DNA of 64,000 nucleotides from Mactra quadrangularis. Taxonomy: Eukaryota; Mollusca; Bivalvia; Venerida; Mactridae. Shown here in pieces: positions 23,246 to 36,479 of the stretch. Numbering within the stretch: position 1 is the stretch's first letter; each line of letters begins with the position of its first letter. The position numbers were made by a program, and so were the translations under genes. The stretch is taken from contig CM046307.1 in assembly GCA_025267735.1 (NCBI GenBank), positions 53,315,395 to 53,379,394 on the forward strand. Direction: 5' to 3'. The notes under the pieces are model-generated. The model was given only the letters and a program-made list of their open reading frames with translations. It searched no databases and was not told the DNA's origin.

Positions 23246-23541
23246 CAGGGGCGGATCCAGGATTTTTTCTAGGGGGGGGGTCCGGACTTTTTCTAGGGGG
23301 GGGTCCGAACCTAGAACCACAACCACATTATACACATTTTGCAGAAAATTTGCAACATATTGATAATAAAAACTACATAACCTTTAAATCTATGTCAAGC
23401 ACCGAGAAAAATTGCTTCATGCTACTTAAAAATGACTTACAGGCAAGAAATACACTAATGGACAGGTACATTTTCCAAATTCTAAGGGGGGGGGGGGTCC
23501 GGCCCCCCTGAAACCCCTCCCCCCCCGCTGGATTCGCCTAT
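23246..23541 (+). mobile_element. GGATCCAG-ended MITE, full-length copy
   Basis: The left end AGGGGCGGATCCAG and right end CTGGATTCGCCTAT are inverted repeats of each other with few mismatches. Long G and C runs lie just inside both ends, so the termini can pair as a hairpin. The middle (ACCACAACCACATTATACAC, ATTGCTTCATGCTACTTAAA) recurs at 36201-36392 (inverted, truncated) and in the split copy at 52428-55255. No coding capacity; the 72-codon frame at 23145 is a shadow. Confidence 0.8.
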
Positions 23542-26500
23542 ATTCTGAGTTTTTTCATTATAAAGATTGGTTAATTGTTTGCATTATTTCGGGATTCAGT
23601 TTCATTAATAGTTTTATAGTTTACAGTGTTGCATATAACGCAACCCTCCTATGATGGTTTAGTAATATATCCCGCATAAATGAACTTAATAACTTGTGCA
23701 ACTTTATTCCCATGAAATTTGATCAGAAATTCGATGACATAGTGCAAGCGAATAATCCTTATTCACCATTCAAAGACAAGCTCAGAATTTGCACTCGATG
23801 CATACATGTATTTATACCTAGCGCAGTATGTACCCTATTAACATGGTAATGTTGACGTTTCATAGAATGGTTTGTTCAATTGAGTAGGTTTTGTCAGTAG
23901 GACTTCATTCCCTAATGGAGATACGTTCTATGACATTGATTTCCGTTGTTGGATTTGAAATTTCATAGTATCCTCTCGTATACTTAGTGGAAATGATATG
24001 AAATAAGTCGCGCGGCAACAACTCTGACGGTGGCCAACACTTCAAAGGATTATTTCCTTATTTGAACCGGCGGCCAGGGAATTACACATTTTTGTTAAAT
24101 GTAAATTGGTTTTAACGCTTGAAATCTGGTTAATTCGACGAATCACTGTTTTTACAGCAATGCTTTTATGAAGGTTATATTGATTGACATTTATCATTTG
24201 TTATATCTACATTATCGGTATGTTAACCACTTCTGTTCAGGAAATGTTCAGAGTTTCTGTTAATTATGTTCAATTCACGTTTATCACCAATCACCATATA
24301 TAAAACAGAAATTAGTAATAGGCGGGCGGTAAAAAAGGCTAGTTATGTCTTTTAATTCTTGTCCAAAGTCAAGAAAGGCGCCTTATTTTATTCAGTCTAC
24401 TATATGTGCAGAGTTTGTACATACAAAATGTATATACTAACTACTGTAAAATTCTGCTATAAATGCAACAGTGGTTTTATCTGTCATGCGATTATTGACA
24501 ATTTTAAGCTCAGAAAGCTTAAATTGAGAAGATATGTCCCTTTATGAAGATCATTCTGCTAGTAAGACCATCGATTTTGATCGTCAAGAAGAGGAGCTTG
24601 ACTGTTTCGTTTCTAACCAACTGCTGAATTTTAGTTCATACTTAATTATCGCCGTTCCTGATCGGCGATATATACAATCATCAAGATTTGAGCCAATCAA
24701 AACGATGCATTTAAGGTCACATGATGAGAAAATGGACGTCGAATAGTCAAAATAGAGGTAAATGAACGGACTGGGTCGACGCCATGTTTTTGTCAGGTTA
24801 CCTATTTATGGGAGAGCCTAAGAATAATTATCGGTGAGCGTTCGATTGGCTGACCGGAGTTTTGGCAGAACATGTTCTTGAATAGAAAACTGCGGTGTGC
24901 TAATAATTTTATCATTGTTTTTATGTGACCGAATAGACATGAAAAAGCTAAATGCTAACATAATAATGCTAATTTACGTCCATAGTTGGAAAATATCCAG
25001 TAGAGCGCCTGCATATTCGATGTATTTTTATCTGCCCCGAAGGTTCCGCACAATGAATCAAACACGCCCAAATGTTTTCCGTATGCTTAACAGGGCACGC
25101 CAATAGGTAATTTCAGCTAAATTCAGTTCCCGACATTCTTAAATAGACACTAGATGGGAGCCCGTGCAAGCACGGGCTTTAGGTAATGACAGTTCTCGAA
25201 ACAGGCATGTTTAAAAAGGATGGGTGAGTATGCCGTTTATGGGTATTATTTCGAGAACAAAGAACGCATGCTTGGTGAATATTAAAAAAATGGCAAGAAG
25301 GTTGCACGTATTCTGGATGATTCCCCATGATAATACAGCAGTTACAGTCATGTGACAGAGGCATTACATTCGATTCAGTAAAGATCAGAAATATTTTACT
25401 TCACGTCAAGAATCAAACTCGATTTTCCGGTTTGACGTCAAACTCCTCACAGTGCTTACGTCACGCTTTGCTACTTATTGATTTGATAAAGGGAGATAAC
25501 AGCTGCGGGGAGTTTGGAGTTTGGTTTGACGTGTCTATTTTTAGTTTTATCTAGATCTATTTTTAGACACAAAAAACCCACTATTTTTGTTGATTTTTGG
25601 CAGTTTTTGCAAATATCAAGAGGCTTTGTCAAAAAAGAATTGTCAACTTATGCCGGTATATAGGTGCTCCAGCGACAAACAAAAGATTTATTCAAAGCTG
25701 CGCAGTTTCTTCCACAAAACAGGAAACTCGCAAATTTAATAGTATAGATATATAGGACGGTCTTAGACGCTGACACATATTGCTTGAATGTTTTTACTTA
25801 AAGGAGAAGATGTTATACACGCCTAAACGGCGATTTCAAGTATTTTTGGAAGTACTAGCTAATACTTGGTATAACTTAGGATTTCTTATTTAGTCTCAAT
25901 TGCTATTACTAGTCTGAATTTATTTACAAAATGAATCTATAGACTGAATTATTAATATAAAGTAGTTTCAAATAGTTATTGAGTCGAATGAGTAGTACAC
26001 ATAAACACAAGGTTTTTTAGGCTTTGTTATATTATGTAAACCATATTTTGAAATATTTTTATGAAGCAAGAAAAATCTACTGGATATGAACTTGAAATAA
26101 ACCCATTCTACAATAATACCAACATAGACATGATGGCAATACCACGTGACTATGACATCACAAATGCTACGGTCTAAAGAAAAAAACAATGAATATCCAC
26201 ATCAACTCAGAGTTTTAAAGAGCTGGAAGTATTTTAATTCTTGTCAGATTTACATGAAACCTACGCGAGGCTAAGCAGAAAAGTGTATACGAGTTGCATC
26301 ACATCTTCAATTCCAGCTTCATACTTTTTCGGACACCTTGGAAAACCTATCAACGTTTTTTTCCAATTCAAAAAGGCAGACGACTTGTCACTGCAGCACA
26401 CTGAAAAGGAACCGTTTTCCAAGGTGTTAGCAAAATGTGTTCATAGAAAATTTGCTGCGGGAGATTTAAATTCAAGAGACAGTATATAATATATTTATAT

Positions 26501-27251
26501 AAAAATAATTTGTCAACGATTTTTTCTAACGATTTTTCTCTTGTCATTAAAATCTTATATCTAATTACGACACGTGTTCGACATTTTATTTTGATGTAAT
26601 ATTCTCTCATAAAATCACTATTTTAGCCACGCTAAGATGAACAGGAAAGATTATGCAAGTATTTTTTATACATGACATACATAGAAGCCTCTGAAGGGAT
26701 GTTACCGTCCTGCACTTTCTTAATCAAACTTGGTCGATATCATCTTATGATCATGTCTACTTATGCTACACCGCATTAAATGTTGTAAAATACCAGCTCA
26801 ATAATTTTTGATATTTTAACTTGATTATATATACCAGCAATTAGCGGGCATCGACTCGTTAAATCTTATATTAGATAGCTGCAATGCTGGAAAAGTTCCC
26901 CTTTCCCCAGCATGAAGGTTTTTTTCCTGCGAAATTATTATGAATGGTATTTAGTTTTTTATGTTCTTACGTATAAAGCAGAGAAGATATGTGTTTGGTG
27001 GGCGTTCATAGATGACTTTATTTTGGAGTTAATTAAGTGCAGTCCTGGCTATGTCTTGATAATTTTATAGTTTGTTTTTTGGGGTCATGGATATTTATGT
27101 ACTCATATTCAGTATATGACTTAATGCTATAGGTTCATGCTTTGTTGTCTGATATAATTTAATGTCGCTATTGTTGAACCCCATAACCTCCTAATAGTCG
27201 TGTATTTGGTAATTTAGTTACTGGCTTAGTATTTTACATTAGAATTTAGAG
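23542..27251. other. gene-poor stretch with small hairpins
   Basis: No convincing exon or repeat family. Contents: a 9-bp-stem hairpin AGCCCGTGCAAGCACGGGCT near 25158-25177; a 41-bp segment at 25437-25477 perfectly repeated in inverse at 43159-43199; a hairpin with 14-bp arms at 26333-26427. The frames at 24359-25106 and 26241-26489 lack splice support or family motifs. Confidence 0.4.
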
Positions 27252-27255
27252 TTAA

Positions 27256-27607
27256 AGGTACTAGTTCACAGATTTGGTTAAGATTTTTCAATATTTTTTT
27301 TCAATTAAGTACCATTTAGTGTCTGTAATTGTGTAAAAAAATAAGTCTTAATATTTTAGGATATAGGGCCTATAGATTGCAAGAAATAAACAGTAAAAGT
27401 TACAAAAAATGCACTACAATTTTCAATACCGTGACATACGGAGTAGATTTTTACTACTTGAAACACCATCATTTGTACTCAGTGTATGTCGATTAGCACA
27501 AAAAATGTCATCAAATTACTAATTTTCTGCTTAAAAAATATTTCAAAACAATTTTGATAGTTTCAGAAAAAGTTTATGTTTAAGTTGAAATCTGTGAATG
27601 AGTACCT
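27256..27607. mobile_element. 352-bp MITE flanked by TTAA (piggyBac-type)
   Basis: The left end AGGTACTAGTTCACAGATTT and the right end, read in reverse complement as AGGTACTCATTCACAGATTT, differ at two positions. Each is directly flanked by TTAA (27252-27255 and 27608-27611), the target duplication of the piggyBac superfamily. The interior is non-coding. Confidence 0.8.
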
Positions 27608-27611
27608 TTAA

Positions 27612-28927
27612 CATTTGCATAAATTATCGCCTGTTTGTTCTTATCTAAGGATATGACTTTCAAACAATCATTATTGCGTTCTATAAATGGTATGTAGTCA
27701 TCTGATCTTCAAAAGAATAACAAACTCTTGTTGTCCTCCTTTTCTTGCACCAGCCAATAAATAAAGTATAAAAAATCAAATATTGCAAAAATTTTATTGT
27801 TACTTTTTATTTACCCTATAAGGCACACTTGAGTCTGAGAATTGAAATGAATGGATTTTTGCAAATGACTTATTGACCACTTCTTGTGCAGAGGATTAAG
27901 CGCTAGCAATCAAAACTATAAAGATCAGTAGGAAAATTTCGAATGTGGAAAATTACATGTATAAGTATATATTTTATGCGTTAGTTTGCTATATAAATGT
28001 GTTTTATTGATAATAAAAATAACAACCATTTACTGAATAAGCTGTTGTCGGTAAGAAATGTTTGTTGAGAATATCTCTTTCATTTTTAGAGGGGGGGGAT
28101 ATGAATATAAACAGTGCTTGGTTGTTATATAACGGTGTCTATTAATTAAGAGAATGCAGTTGATAGTGGCTTTATTGTATATTTAGGCAAAATGGCGTAT
28201 ATATCAACACAGTCGATAAAATGGAATATATATATTAATAATGAGGGGCTTTTATCAGATATCTTTCCTTGATAAAATCTGGAGCACTCCAATTGGTAAG
28301 TAGGTCCTTTCAGTTTGAATCCTCGGATTTTATCATTGAAGTTCTATGTAAGGATAATAAAGTATTTCATCAAATATTTTTCTTGTTTATTAAAGTATTG
28401 ACAGGAGTGATGTCATTTAGATAGTTCTTTACCCTACCAATACCTAGCTTGATTTTTAAACAAATTAAATAATTTACAAAAAAAGTTATTTAAGATTAAT
28501 TGTGGCATATTGACATTAAAAAGTAAGGGTAAAATCCGAGTAATTCAACTGATTGGACCTACCTATTTGAAGAGTATACAAGGGAAAATAACTGATTAAT
28601 GTCCCTTATTGCTACATGCAGCTTTTTTATGTTTAAAAATAAGTGTTATATCGTCGTTATTTATTATATTACATTTTCCTTATTTAGAACCTATCAGTAT
28701 TGGGTTGACGCTTGAATTATTGAATTAATGTGAAAGTACCAAATTTATTCCCTTTAAGTAGACCATAAGTCAAGGAATACAAATATATCGAAGAATTATA
28801 TACAGGGAGAAAATGTTCCCTCTAAAAATATAATCAAAATTAAGACTGCGTTCTAATCGTAAATTTTAAGCGCCCGTTTTGGGCATTATTTGTCATTTAA
28901 TAATGTTATATACATACATAATTAAAT
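27612..28927. other. AT-rich spacer
   Basis: Nothing recognised apart from a short G run near 28090. Confidence 0.4.
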
Positions 28928-31317
28928 GTATTATTAGGGTTGGGCAATTATTAACTTTTTTTAAAAGGTGCATACCAAACGGGTGTTTTTTATGGCCAAA
29001 TTATGTGCTGAGTCTGAATATCACAATTAAAATTTTCTACGATGACGTTTTAGGTTCACTTTTTGCGAAAATTCAAAATGGCCGCCAAAATGGCCGATTT
29101 TGGTTATGCGGGACAATATAATGTTGTCACTATAGCTTGTAATATATCATTTTATAGGTTTTTATGGTTGATAAACACGTTTTTGAGGTTAAAATACCAA
29201 AAAATAAGTAGTGAAAGCTATTTTTATTGATAATTTATACAATATTTCGGCAAGACAATACATATTTTCAATTATTCTATAAGACAATTACAAAATATGC
29301 TACATGATCAAAGAGTTTGCTTTAAAACACTGTCTATATTAAGCAAAACATCATTTTCTGGTTTTATGTTTTTGGTTTAATTTGTTTTCAGGGAGTATTT
29401 CCATTTTGAGTTTACATGTACTATCTTTTTTATATGTCGCATTTGGTGTAAATGCGACACATTTGTGGCTCTTAGATATCTTACTTCACATATCAATCGT
29501 TTTTCTGTTTGCGAATCTTTAGCGAATCAACTGATTTCAATGTAAATGGACCAATATTAGATTGTTCAAAATATAAATCAGCAAATAGATATCTTTCTTT
29601 TGTTTTATCACTGCATCAAGTATGTGTGCATGTAGATATCTTAACTATGTAAGCTTCTATTGTGATTGTCTCTCTTTGCAAGTTGAGCAAGTTTATCTTT
29701 GTAAAATTTTTAATCTTCGAAGGCTCCTGTGATGGACCATTACTTTTTACATGTTACATATCAGCTCTAAATCAACTCAACAGATAACAAGCATATCTAT
29801 AAGTCCATGCAGACTACAACAGGATAATCTTCAATATACAGGCTAGAATCCATCAAACTAAAACAAATCTCAACAACTTGATAGATGCTTAATGATATTG
29901 TAAATTGAATGGCAACTTTAAAGATGAAAATGAACCTTTTTAGAAGGAAAAAATTGTGTATAAAACTACACAACAATGTCTAAATGGACCTTATATAGCA
30001 TGAAAGATGAACAATGAGCAATACCTTTGTGTTATTATGGCCAGATCACTTCACCTTAACCTTACATCACAAAGGAGTACCAGCTTTCACAAGAGCAATT
30101 ACATATCTAAAGACTTATAATACATAGGCACTTGACAAGGTACATGTAATCAATGGAAGTATTTGTGCATGGTCTTGTACACTCAACTCCCACAATAACT
30201 TTTGCATGGTTTAAACATTGTACTACCAGTCTACCAAATCAAAAGCTGCAACGGGTTCAAAATTGTACTGATAGAGTGGCCTTGATAACTCCATTAGAGC
30301 AACCGGAACTGTGCTCCTAACGTCTCCATAGACGATCAATTAAAGTTAGAAGAATCATGTCTGAAGTCCTTCTAATGACCTTGCATCATTTTACGTTAGA
30401 ACCTTTTCGTTCAAGTGAGATCTCGAGGTCATTTTGACTTCGATATCAAAGTTATATATGCTAACTATGCTATTTTCACCTCCGTCATTATTAATTCTAA
30501 CATATCCATTCATGGAAAAGGAATATATTTGTCTAAAAGTTCATAACTTTTTATACAAACTATGAAATCAAGACTTCATATACATGTATAAATGTACAGA
30601 TACAGCTAGTACTAGCTTGTTCAAGTTGTAATCTTCAACTTAATATAATAATTTCAAAATTAAATTTTTATGATTAAGGAAAACATTTTAATATCTACAA
30701 TGCATCAAAATCTAATAACAGTAGCATTTAAAACCAGTAGATGGTTTGTTTTTTAATTATTAATAACAGTTTAAAGTCATAATACAATAATACAGAAAGA
30801 GCGGCATAGCTCAATGAATGCAATTTGGTTATTGCTATTAAAGCTACTATGTGTATACTTAATAAAGGTGATAAAAATTCATTCTAAGAATCAATAATAT
30901 AATTAAAAGCAGAAATAAGAATGACGATAGTAATATGCAAGCTGAATAGCCTATGAAAAGATGTATAGGAAATTGATTTAATCCAAAAGTAGCTATTATT
31001 CTACAAAATTGTGTGATTTTGGCTGAAATATTGTATAAAATATCAATAAATATAGCTTCCCATACATATTTTTTTTAATTTTTATCATCCTTAAAAACCT
31101 ACAAAATGATATATTACAAGCTATGGTGAAAATATAAAATAGTTCTACATGACCAAAATCGGCCATTTTGGCGGCCATTTTGAATTTTCGCAAAAAGTGA
31201 ACCTAAAACGTCACCGGAGACAATTTTAAAGGTCATATTTGGATTCAGTGCATCATTTGGCCATAAAAAACACCCGTTTAAAAAAAAAGTTGGTGATTTG
31301 CCCAACCCTAGTATTAT
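28928..31317. mobile_element. 2.38-kb element with ~300-bp terminal inverted repeats and a 7-bp target duplication
   Basis: The element spans 28935-31310. TAGGGTTGGGCAA at the left end is matched by TTGCCCAACCCTA at the right. Homology continues inward to about 29252 on the left and 31012 on the right, including a GTTCACTTTTTGCGAAAATT block and a duplicated AAAATGGCCG motif. GTATTAT flanks both ends directly (28928-28934, 31311-31317). The ends resemble hAT termini, but 7 rather than 8 flanking bases match exactly. The 1.76-kb interior has no transposase-like frame; a perfect 10-bp-stem hairpin lies at 29435-29459. Frames at 28879, 30996 and 31114 are TIR shadows. Confidence 0.85.
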
Positions 31318-31425
31318 CTCAATCTGTGACGGATACATTAGAGATATTTATATGTCGGTCATCATGACAGGATCATATGAACGTTATTGAATAATTATAG
31401 GAAACAAAATTCAATATTTCATATT

Positions 31426-31860
31426 AAATTTATTAGGGCTGTCACGATACACCAGAAGCGTATCGCGGTATATTGCGATGCACTAGAACCGTATCGCGAT
31501 ACGTACCACGATATATTGCGTTTCTAATAAAAGAAAGGTTTCATAATACTTCGGTCTTAAAGAAAGTTATTCAATTGCTCAGTATTGAAGTAGGGAAAGT
31601 GCCTGGAACAGACTGGAGAAAACTAGGCATTTTTAGAGTTATTGGAGCATTCCGAACGCACCCAAATCGGTTAAATTCTTTGAATTCAAGCCTTAATCGA
31701 ATGAACCATGGAAAACTAATATTTTGCTACTTTCATTTTGGCGAAGGGATTAAATTTTCAATTAAAAAAAAGAATATCACTAAATATCGGTACGTATTGC
31801 CGCAGCTGCATATTGCTATATACCGGTATACCGGTATATCGTGACAGCCCTAAAATTTAT
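31426..31860. mobile_element. hAT-type MITE with perfect 8-bp target duplication
   Basis: The element spans 31434-31852 (419 bp). The ends are TAGGGCTGTCACGATA and TATCGTGACAGCCCTA, a perfect 16-bp inverted pair, and AAATTTAT flanks both sides (31426-31433 and 31853-31860). Repeated GTATCG/CGATAC words lie just inside both ends. The 123-codon frame at 31473-31844 runs through the element and shows no transposase motif. Confidence 0.92.
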
Positions 31861-32226
31861 AAAGCTACAAGCGATGATGTATAGGACTTGACAAAAAATC
31901 ACATTCGTATATTCGTAAAATCGTTTCATATTATAAAATCATAAATTGAGACAAATTTAATTTAAAGAGCACAGCTTGCAATCCTACTTTTTATGCACTA
32001 ACATTATAAATGAGAAGCATACTAGACATTCGGGGGAACACAATCGATATGGGGTTGTAAATTTTGTAGAGTAGAATTTAGTTTTTAAAAATCATATCTA
32101 ACTGTGTGAAATAAACTGCAGAGTAGATTTCACGACGACCATAACTTGTAGTTAAAGAAAATGTGCGGTCTAAAGTCTGTTTCCATATGCAAGTTCAGCC
32201 GACTAATTGTACAATTTTGTGCGGAA
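31861..32226. other. spacer, nothing recognised
   Basis: No coding or repeat signal seen. Confidence 0.4.
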
Positions 32227-32411
32227 ACTCCTGATCATTGAAATCACCTTCAGAAAGGTAACTCCTCACAATACCCATTTACACCTGTGTGGATTGAAAC
32301 AAATGTATATACAATTCTTGCTAAAGGAAATTGCCAGTGCCCCTAGTGGGATTCCAACATGGGACCTCTCGATCCCTTAAACGCAATTCCTACCACTGGA
32401 CCATTGCTCCT
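32227..32411 (-). mobile_element. tRNA-derived SINE (family D), minus orientation
   Basis: On the minus strand it starts GGAGCAATGGTCCAGTGGTA (tRNA-like A-box region) with B-box-like GTTGGAATCCC. It ends CTGAAGGTGATTTCAATGAT. Head, spacing and tail match the plus copy at 59056-59230. Confidence 0.7.
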
Positions 32412-35400
32412 AATAACTGCTCATTTCGCGAGTATTTTGCTATTTCTGCCACATTTAATACAGGAAATTATTCTTCAAGGAAGACGCTATTAACTGTACC
32501 AATATATTAATAGTACATTGTATTCTTTTTGTAAATCCTGTTCCAGTGTCAAATTGAGTATAGTGTAAATGAAGTGCTAGAACGTTCCAGTCGTACATCA
32601 ATGTCATGTCAACTATAGTGTTCGGTTGGTTCATGTCATTCAGGGTGACAATTTTGTTACTCTGGACAACCAGTGTTCTTATGATTCAGAGGTTTTACTG
32701 GAGAACTTATGTAGTATTTACACATGGGTAGTGTATTCATTTTCTTGATTCCTCAATAAACAGCTGTCTCTTTATTGTGCGAATAAACTTCTGAATAGCG
32801 AATAGACAATTGATAGCTTACTTCACGTACCTTTTCACATGACTATTTTTTGTACTGACGTTGCGTACAATGTTCGACAATTGACGTTTTTCGCGCGTTT
32901 TTAACCATTCGCCGTATAATATTTTTTGCACGGTATTAATTTTTCAACATATTATATATGAAATGAAAGAGCATTTTTTGCTGATTACGGTAGTGTTCCT
33001 TGATTTAAAATTAAATAACATTAAGTGCTATGTGAAAATGATAATAAAGTGGATCAACGTCGTTTTGAGCGTGTCCCAACGTAACACAGGATTAATAGTT
33101 CTGCGGTTCGATTATTAATTGAACAATTATCGCAAAACTTTAGTCTTTTACAGTGGAGTCGAATCCATTGATTATGTTATGCTATCTTCTAGTGTAATGA
33201 ATAAAAAACTTTTGATTTGCAAAGGCCATTAAAATGTTTCACAACGTTTATTTTGTTAAACTACAAATTGTACAATTCATGCGTGTTCGCTGCCCCAATA
33301 CGACGTTCTGAGCAGTTAAATGACGTTACGCTAAATAGTCGAACATAGTGCGCAACGTCACAAGTTTCACTATTGGGACCATCAAAATCGATGATATTTA
33401 TAGCAAAATGGTCTTCTTATAGGGACTTTTTCGTCTCAAATTAAGCATTTGGACATGAGACTCGTAAAGCATGCATGATTTTTGTAATATCCAATATGGT
33501 TTTGTAATGAATTGTTTTTTATTTTTATGTAATATTAAAGTATTATGTTTCATACATCATTTTAAAGAAAATATATCAAGCTGAATGTAGATGTCGGTCA
33601 ATGTCAGGGATCTTTGCTGTGGTTACCAATATGGACAAGCATTATGAGAATGTGGGCGGGGCATTACATACAGGTCTTAAATAGAATTATTGGAAAATAC
33701 GTCTAATTTCATAAAAAGTGTGGGTAGCTATTTAAATGTATAATGTTCATTATCGTGCGCATTGTCTATTTATGATAGACAAAAATGATCGCAATGCACA
33801 ATGCATTACGTTATTTAATGCATATGCTTCAAAACGTATATATAATAAATTAAAAATCGCTTATATTGTGTATCTAATGAAAACACAAGTTATTTTCTGG
33901 TTTTTTTTTAATATTGATTGATTTATGGCTGGCTACATTTTCTATTAAAAATGACTATAAAATATTTTCACTCAAATAAAGAGAACTAATTATCTTACTA
34001 AACATTGAATAATGTATATGTTCATTTTATAGGTTTTAATTTTGCGCTTAAATGAATTTAATCAGTAAATATATAAGTGAAAATAGATTGAAAATCATTT
34101 TGTATTAATTATATATTATAGTAAAAAATCAACATATAATAACTCCTTGCGTGCAACATGAGAACCCGTCTACAATGTAGCCGGAAATTGATACAAACAT
34201 GTTTTGTTTTGTCATCATGTAACGTCAACAGCGGTTTGCTTCTCTAGAATTATCATATTTCGCAATCAAGCAACCACCATGTCTTTCATCGTAATGTATT
34301 CATATGGATTTTAATCAAAACCCAGGTTTCAAATAAAAAAATTGTTTTATATAGAAATATTGGGTTCCCTGGTAATAACTAATTAGAATTACCTATTGAA
34401 AAACACGTGTATCAATATACAGTGGTATAACGCTCTCAAGTTATCACATAATTCTTTAATGTTTTGATTTAGATACACCCACCTACGCGTTGATCACGCC
34501 TATATTTTTAATGCTGAAACATCAAATTTAGGGAAAACCTACATTAATTTTGATCGGTTAAAGTCCGCTTCCGTAATAACCGACCGTAAATGTTGTACGA
34601 AATAATTCGGGACCATACCCTTTCAAGCTAGGTCATACAAAACGCATGTACATTGAAAATCAGCGGGAATGCATTCAAAAAAAGTTCAAAATTTTAGAGA
34701 AAATATATATGTCATTTTAAGTTTGTCATTAAAGAACAAATACCATACACATAAGACATGTCCTGCCCATTTGATGTAGTATGCCTACCCGTTTTTACTC
34801 ACTTTCTCTTTTGTATGAGGTTCAGAAATCAATACATTTACCGAGTTTTGTAATGATAACAATGAATACTAAGGCAGCTTATGACAGTTGTGACGGTATT
34901 TGAAGTTTTTAATAGTGAGGTTTTACTGTTAACAGTCAGAATATCTGTTTTCCTTAGCACACACAAGGAATCCCAAGGTAGTAACAAATCCAACAATTTG
35001 AAGAAATGCAAGAACAAATTAGGAAGATTTTGTTTCTAACTGACAAATTGTTGTTCACTTGCTTTCATGAAATCTCAATGATGGTTTTTATTTTGACGTT
35101 TAGACGTGTACAATTGGGAATTATATAATAAATCCGATTTATAAGGAAGTGATAAACGTAGCTAATTTCATCGTTGGCCAGCATTCAAATGTTAAATACT
35201 GAAATTTACAACATGTCTTTAAATATAGATTTATTTTATTGTCGCTACAAGGCAACGCGTATGTATGCCGTGAAGAAAATAGCGGATTTACATGTAATCA
35301 AAGATGAGATTTAAGTCAAGCCTCGTTATGGATGCAGCCTCGTTTTGGGTTGTTTTCACATTTGGAACAAGTGCATTGTGGGAGCGGAATAAAATTAACC

Positions 35401-35483
35401 AATTTCGAATTTAATGTCATAGGATATATTTAATTTTGATACAGAAAATGCAATCGACTTTGCTTGAAATATTGAGGCCTATG
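32412..35483. other. AT-rich stretch with diverged repeats
   Basis: TGACGTTGCGTACAATGTTC near 32859 is repeated in inverse near 33355 (GTGCGCAACGTCA). The segment 33365-33480 (TCTCAAATTAAGCATTTGG) recurs at about 39440-39540. No gene was recognised, and the 61-codon frame at 33736 is AT-rich chance. Confidence 0.4.
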
Positions 35484-35889
35484 TAGGTAGTTTGCGTTTA
35501 AGGTGGACCCCTAAAAACAGGAAATATATCCATAACTATCGGATGAAATTAACTAAAATTTTGTATGTGAGCATAACTAGCATTATTCTTCTCAAATCCA
35601 AAAAATCAGAATTTTTCATTCATAACATAACATGCTTTCCATAAACATGTAATTCAAATTTTGAAGCCAAAGAGAGGGTGTTGTTAAATGGGTACAATGA
35701 TAAAACATTGCAAATATTTTGCATTACATCCTATGGAAAGGCTTTAGTAATTAGATAAAAATTCTAAAACTCATAATCCAAAAAGGAAAAGTAGAAATAA
35801 GATTATGTGCAAAATCTTAGCAAAATCCATGTTTTAGTTTTATAAATATTTATGGTTTATAGGGGCCCAGGTTCAACGCAAACTACCTA
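35484..35889. mobile_element. ~406-bp MITE, TA-flanked (Tc1/mariner-like)
   Basis: The left end TAGGTAGTTTGCGTTTAAGG and right end AACGCAAACTACCTA are inverted copies; the similarity extends about 28 bases to a CCCCTA/TAGGGG box. TA at both outer edges fits the Tc1/mariner target site. Non-coding interior. One TIR arm has a few substitutions. Confidence 0.65.
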
Positions 35890-36200
35890 TACTTAAAACA
35901 AATACTCCTTTCATGGAAGCACATACTGTCGCGGAAACAATGTCGGCTAAAGATCCAAATAAATGTCATAATAAAGTTCATTTTCCTGTAGATTTTAAAC
36001 TGCGAGTAATAATCGTATACAGTCTGAGTCTATAATTATTTCATTACAAGAAAGATATTGTCTTTGTCGAAATCACATTGAAATGGGATATACAAGTTGG
36101 CTACAAAGATAGTGTGATATGACCATACATACTTGTTAAAAGACCTTTTGAGGAGGTAAGGGTTTTGAACCCTTTGCGAACACTTTGCGGATTGTCTGCA

Positions 36201-36392
36201 TAGGCGGATCTAGCGGGGGGGGGGGGGGTCAGGTGGGTCAGGAGGTCCGGACCCCCCTAGAATTTCCAAAATGTACTTGTCCATAAGTGTATTTCTTGCC
36301 TTTAAGTAATTTTAAAGTAGCATGAAGCATTTTTTTTAGTTTTTTAACATAGATTTAATGGTTATGTAGTTTTTATTATTAATATGCTACCT
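36201..36392 (-). mobile_element. GGATCCAG-type MITE, truncated inverted copy
   Basis: TAGGCGGATCTAG followed by a long G run and GGTCCGGACCCCCC is the reverse complement of the right end of the copy at 23246. The match continues (AAAATGTACTTGTCC, AAGTAGCATGAAGC, TTTAATGGTTATGTAGTTTT) and stops near 36392. The distal end is missing. Confidence 0.75.
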
Positions 36393-36479
36393 TTGGAAGC
36401 ATTCCGCTGTTGTGTTTATCTTCAAGGTGATCATAATTTAAAGAATGTAAATATTGTGCATCTTTTTCTACAACATTTA

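Noticed and set aside
28879..31338. Frames sharing an AKIQNGRQNGRFW segment on opposite strands
   Set aside because: The shared peptide is the translation of the element's terminal inverted repeats.
31473..31844. 123-codon frame inside the hAT MITE
   Set aside because: It runs into the terminal inverted repeats and shows no transposase motif; best explained as chance within the element.
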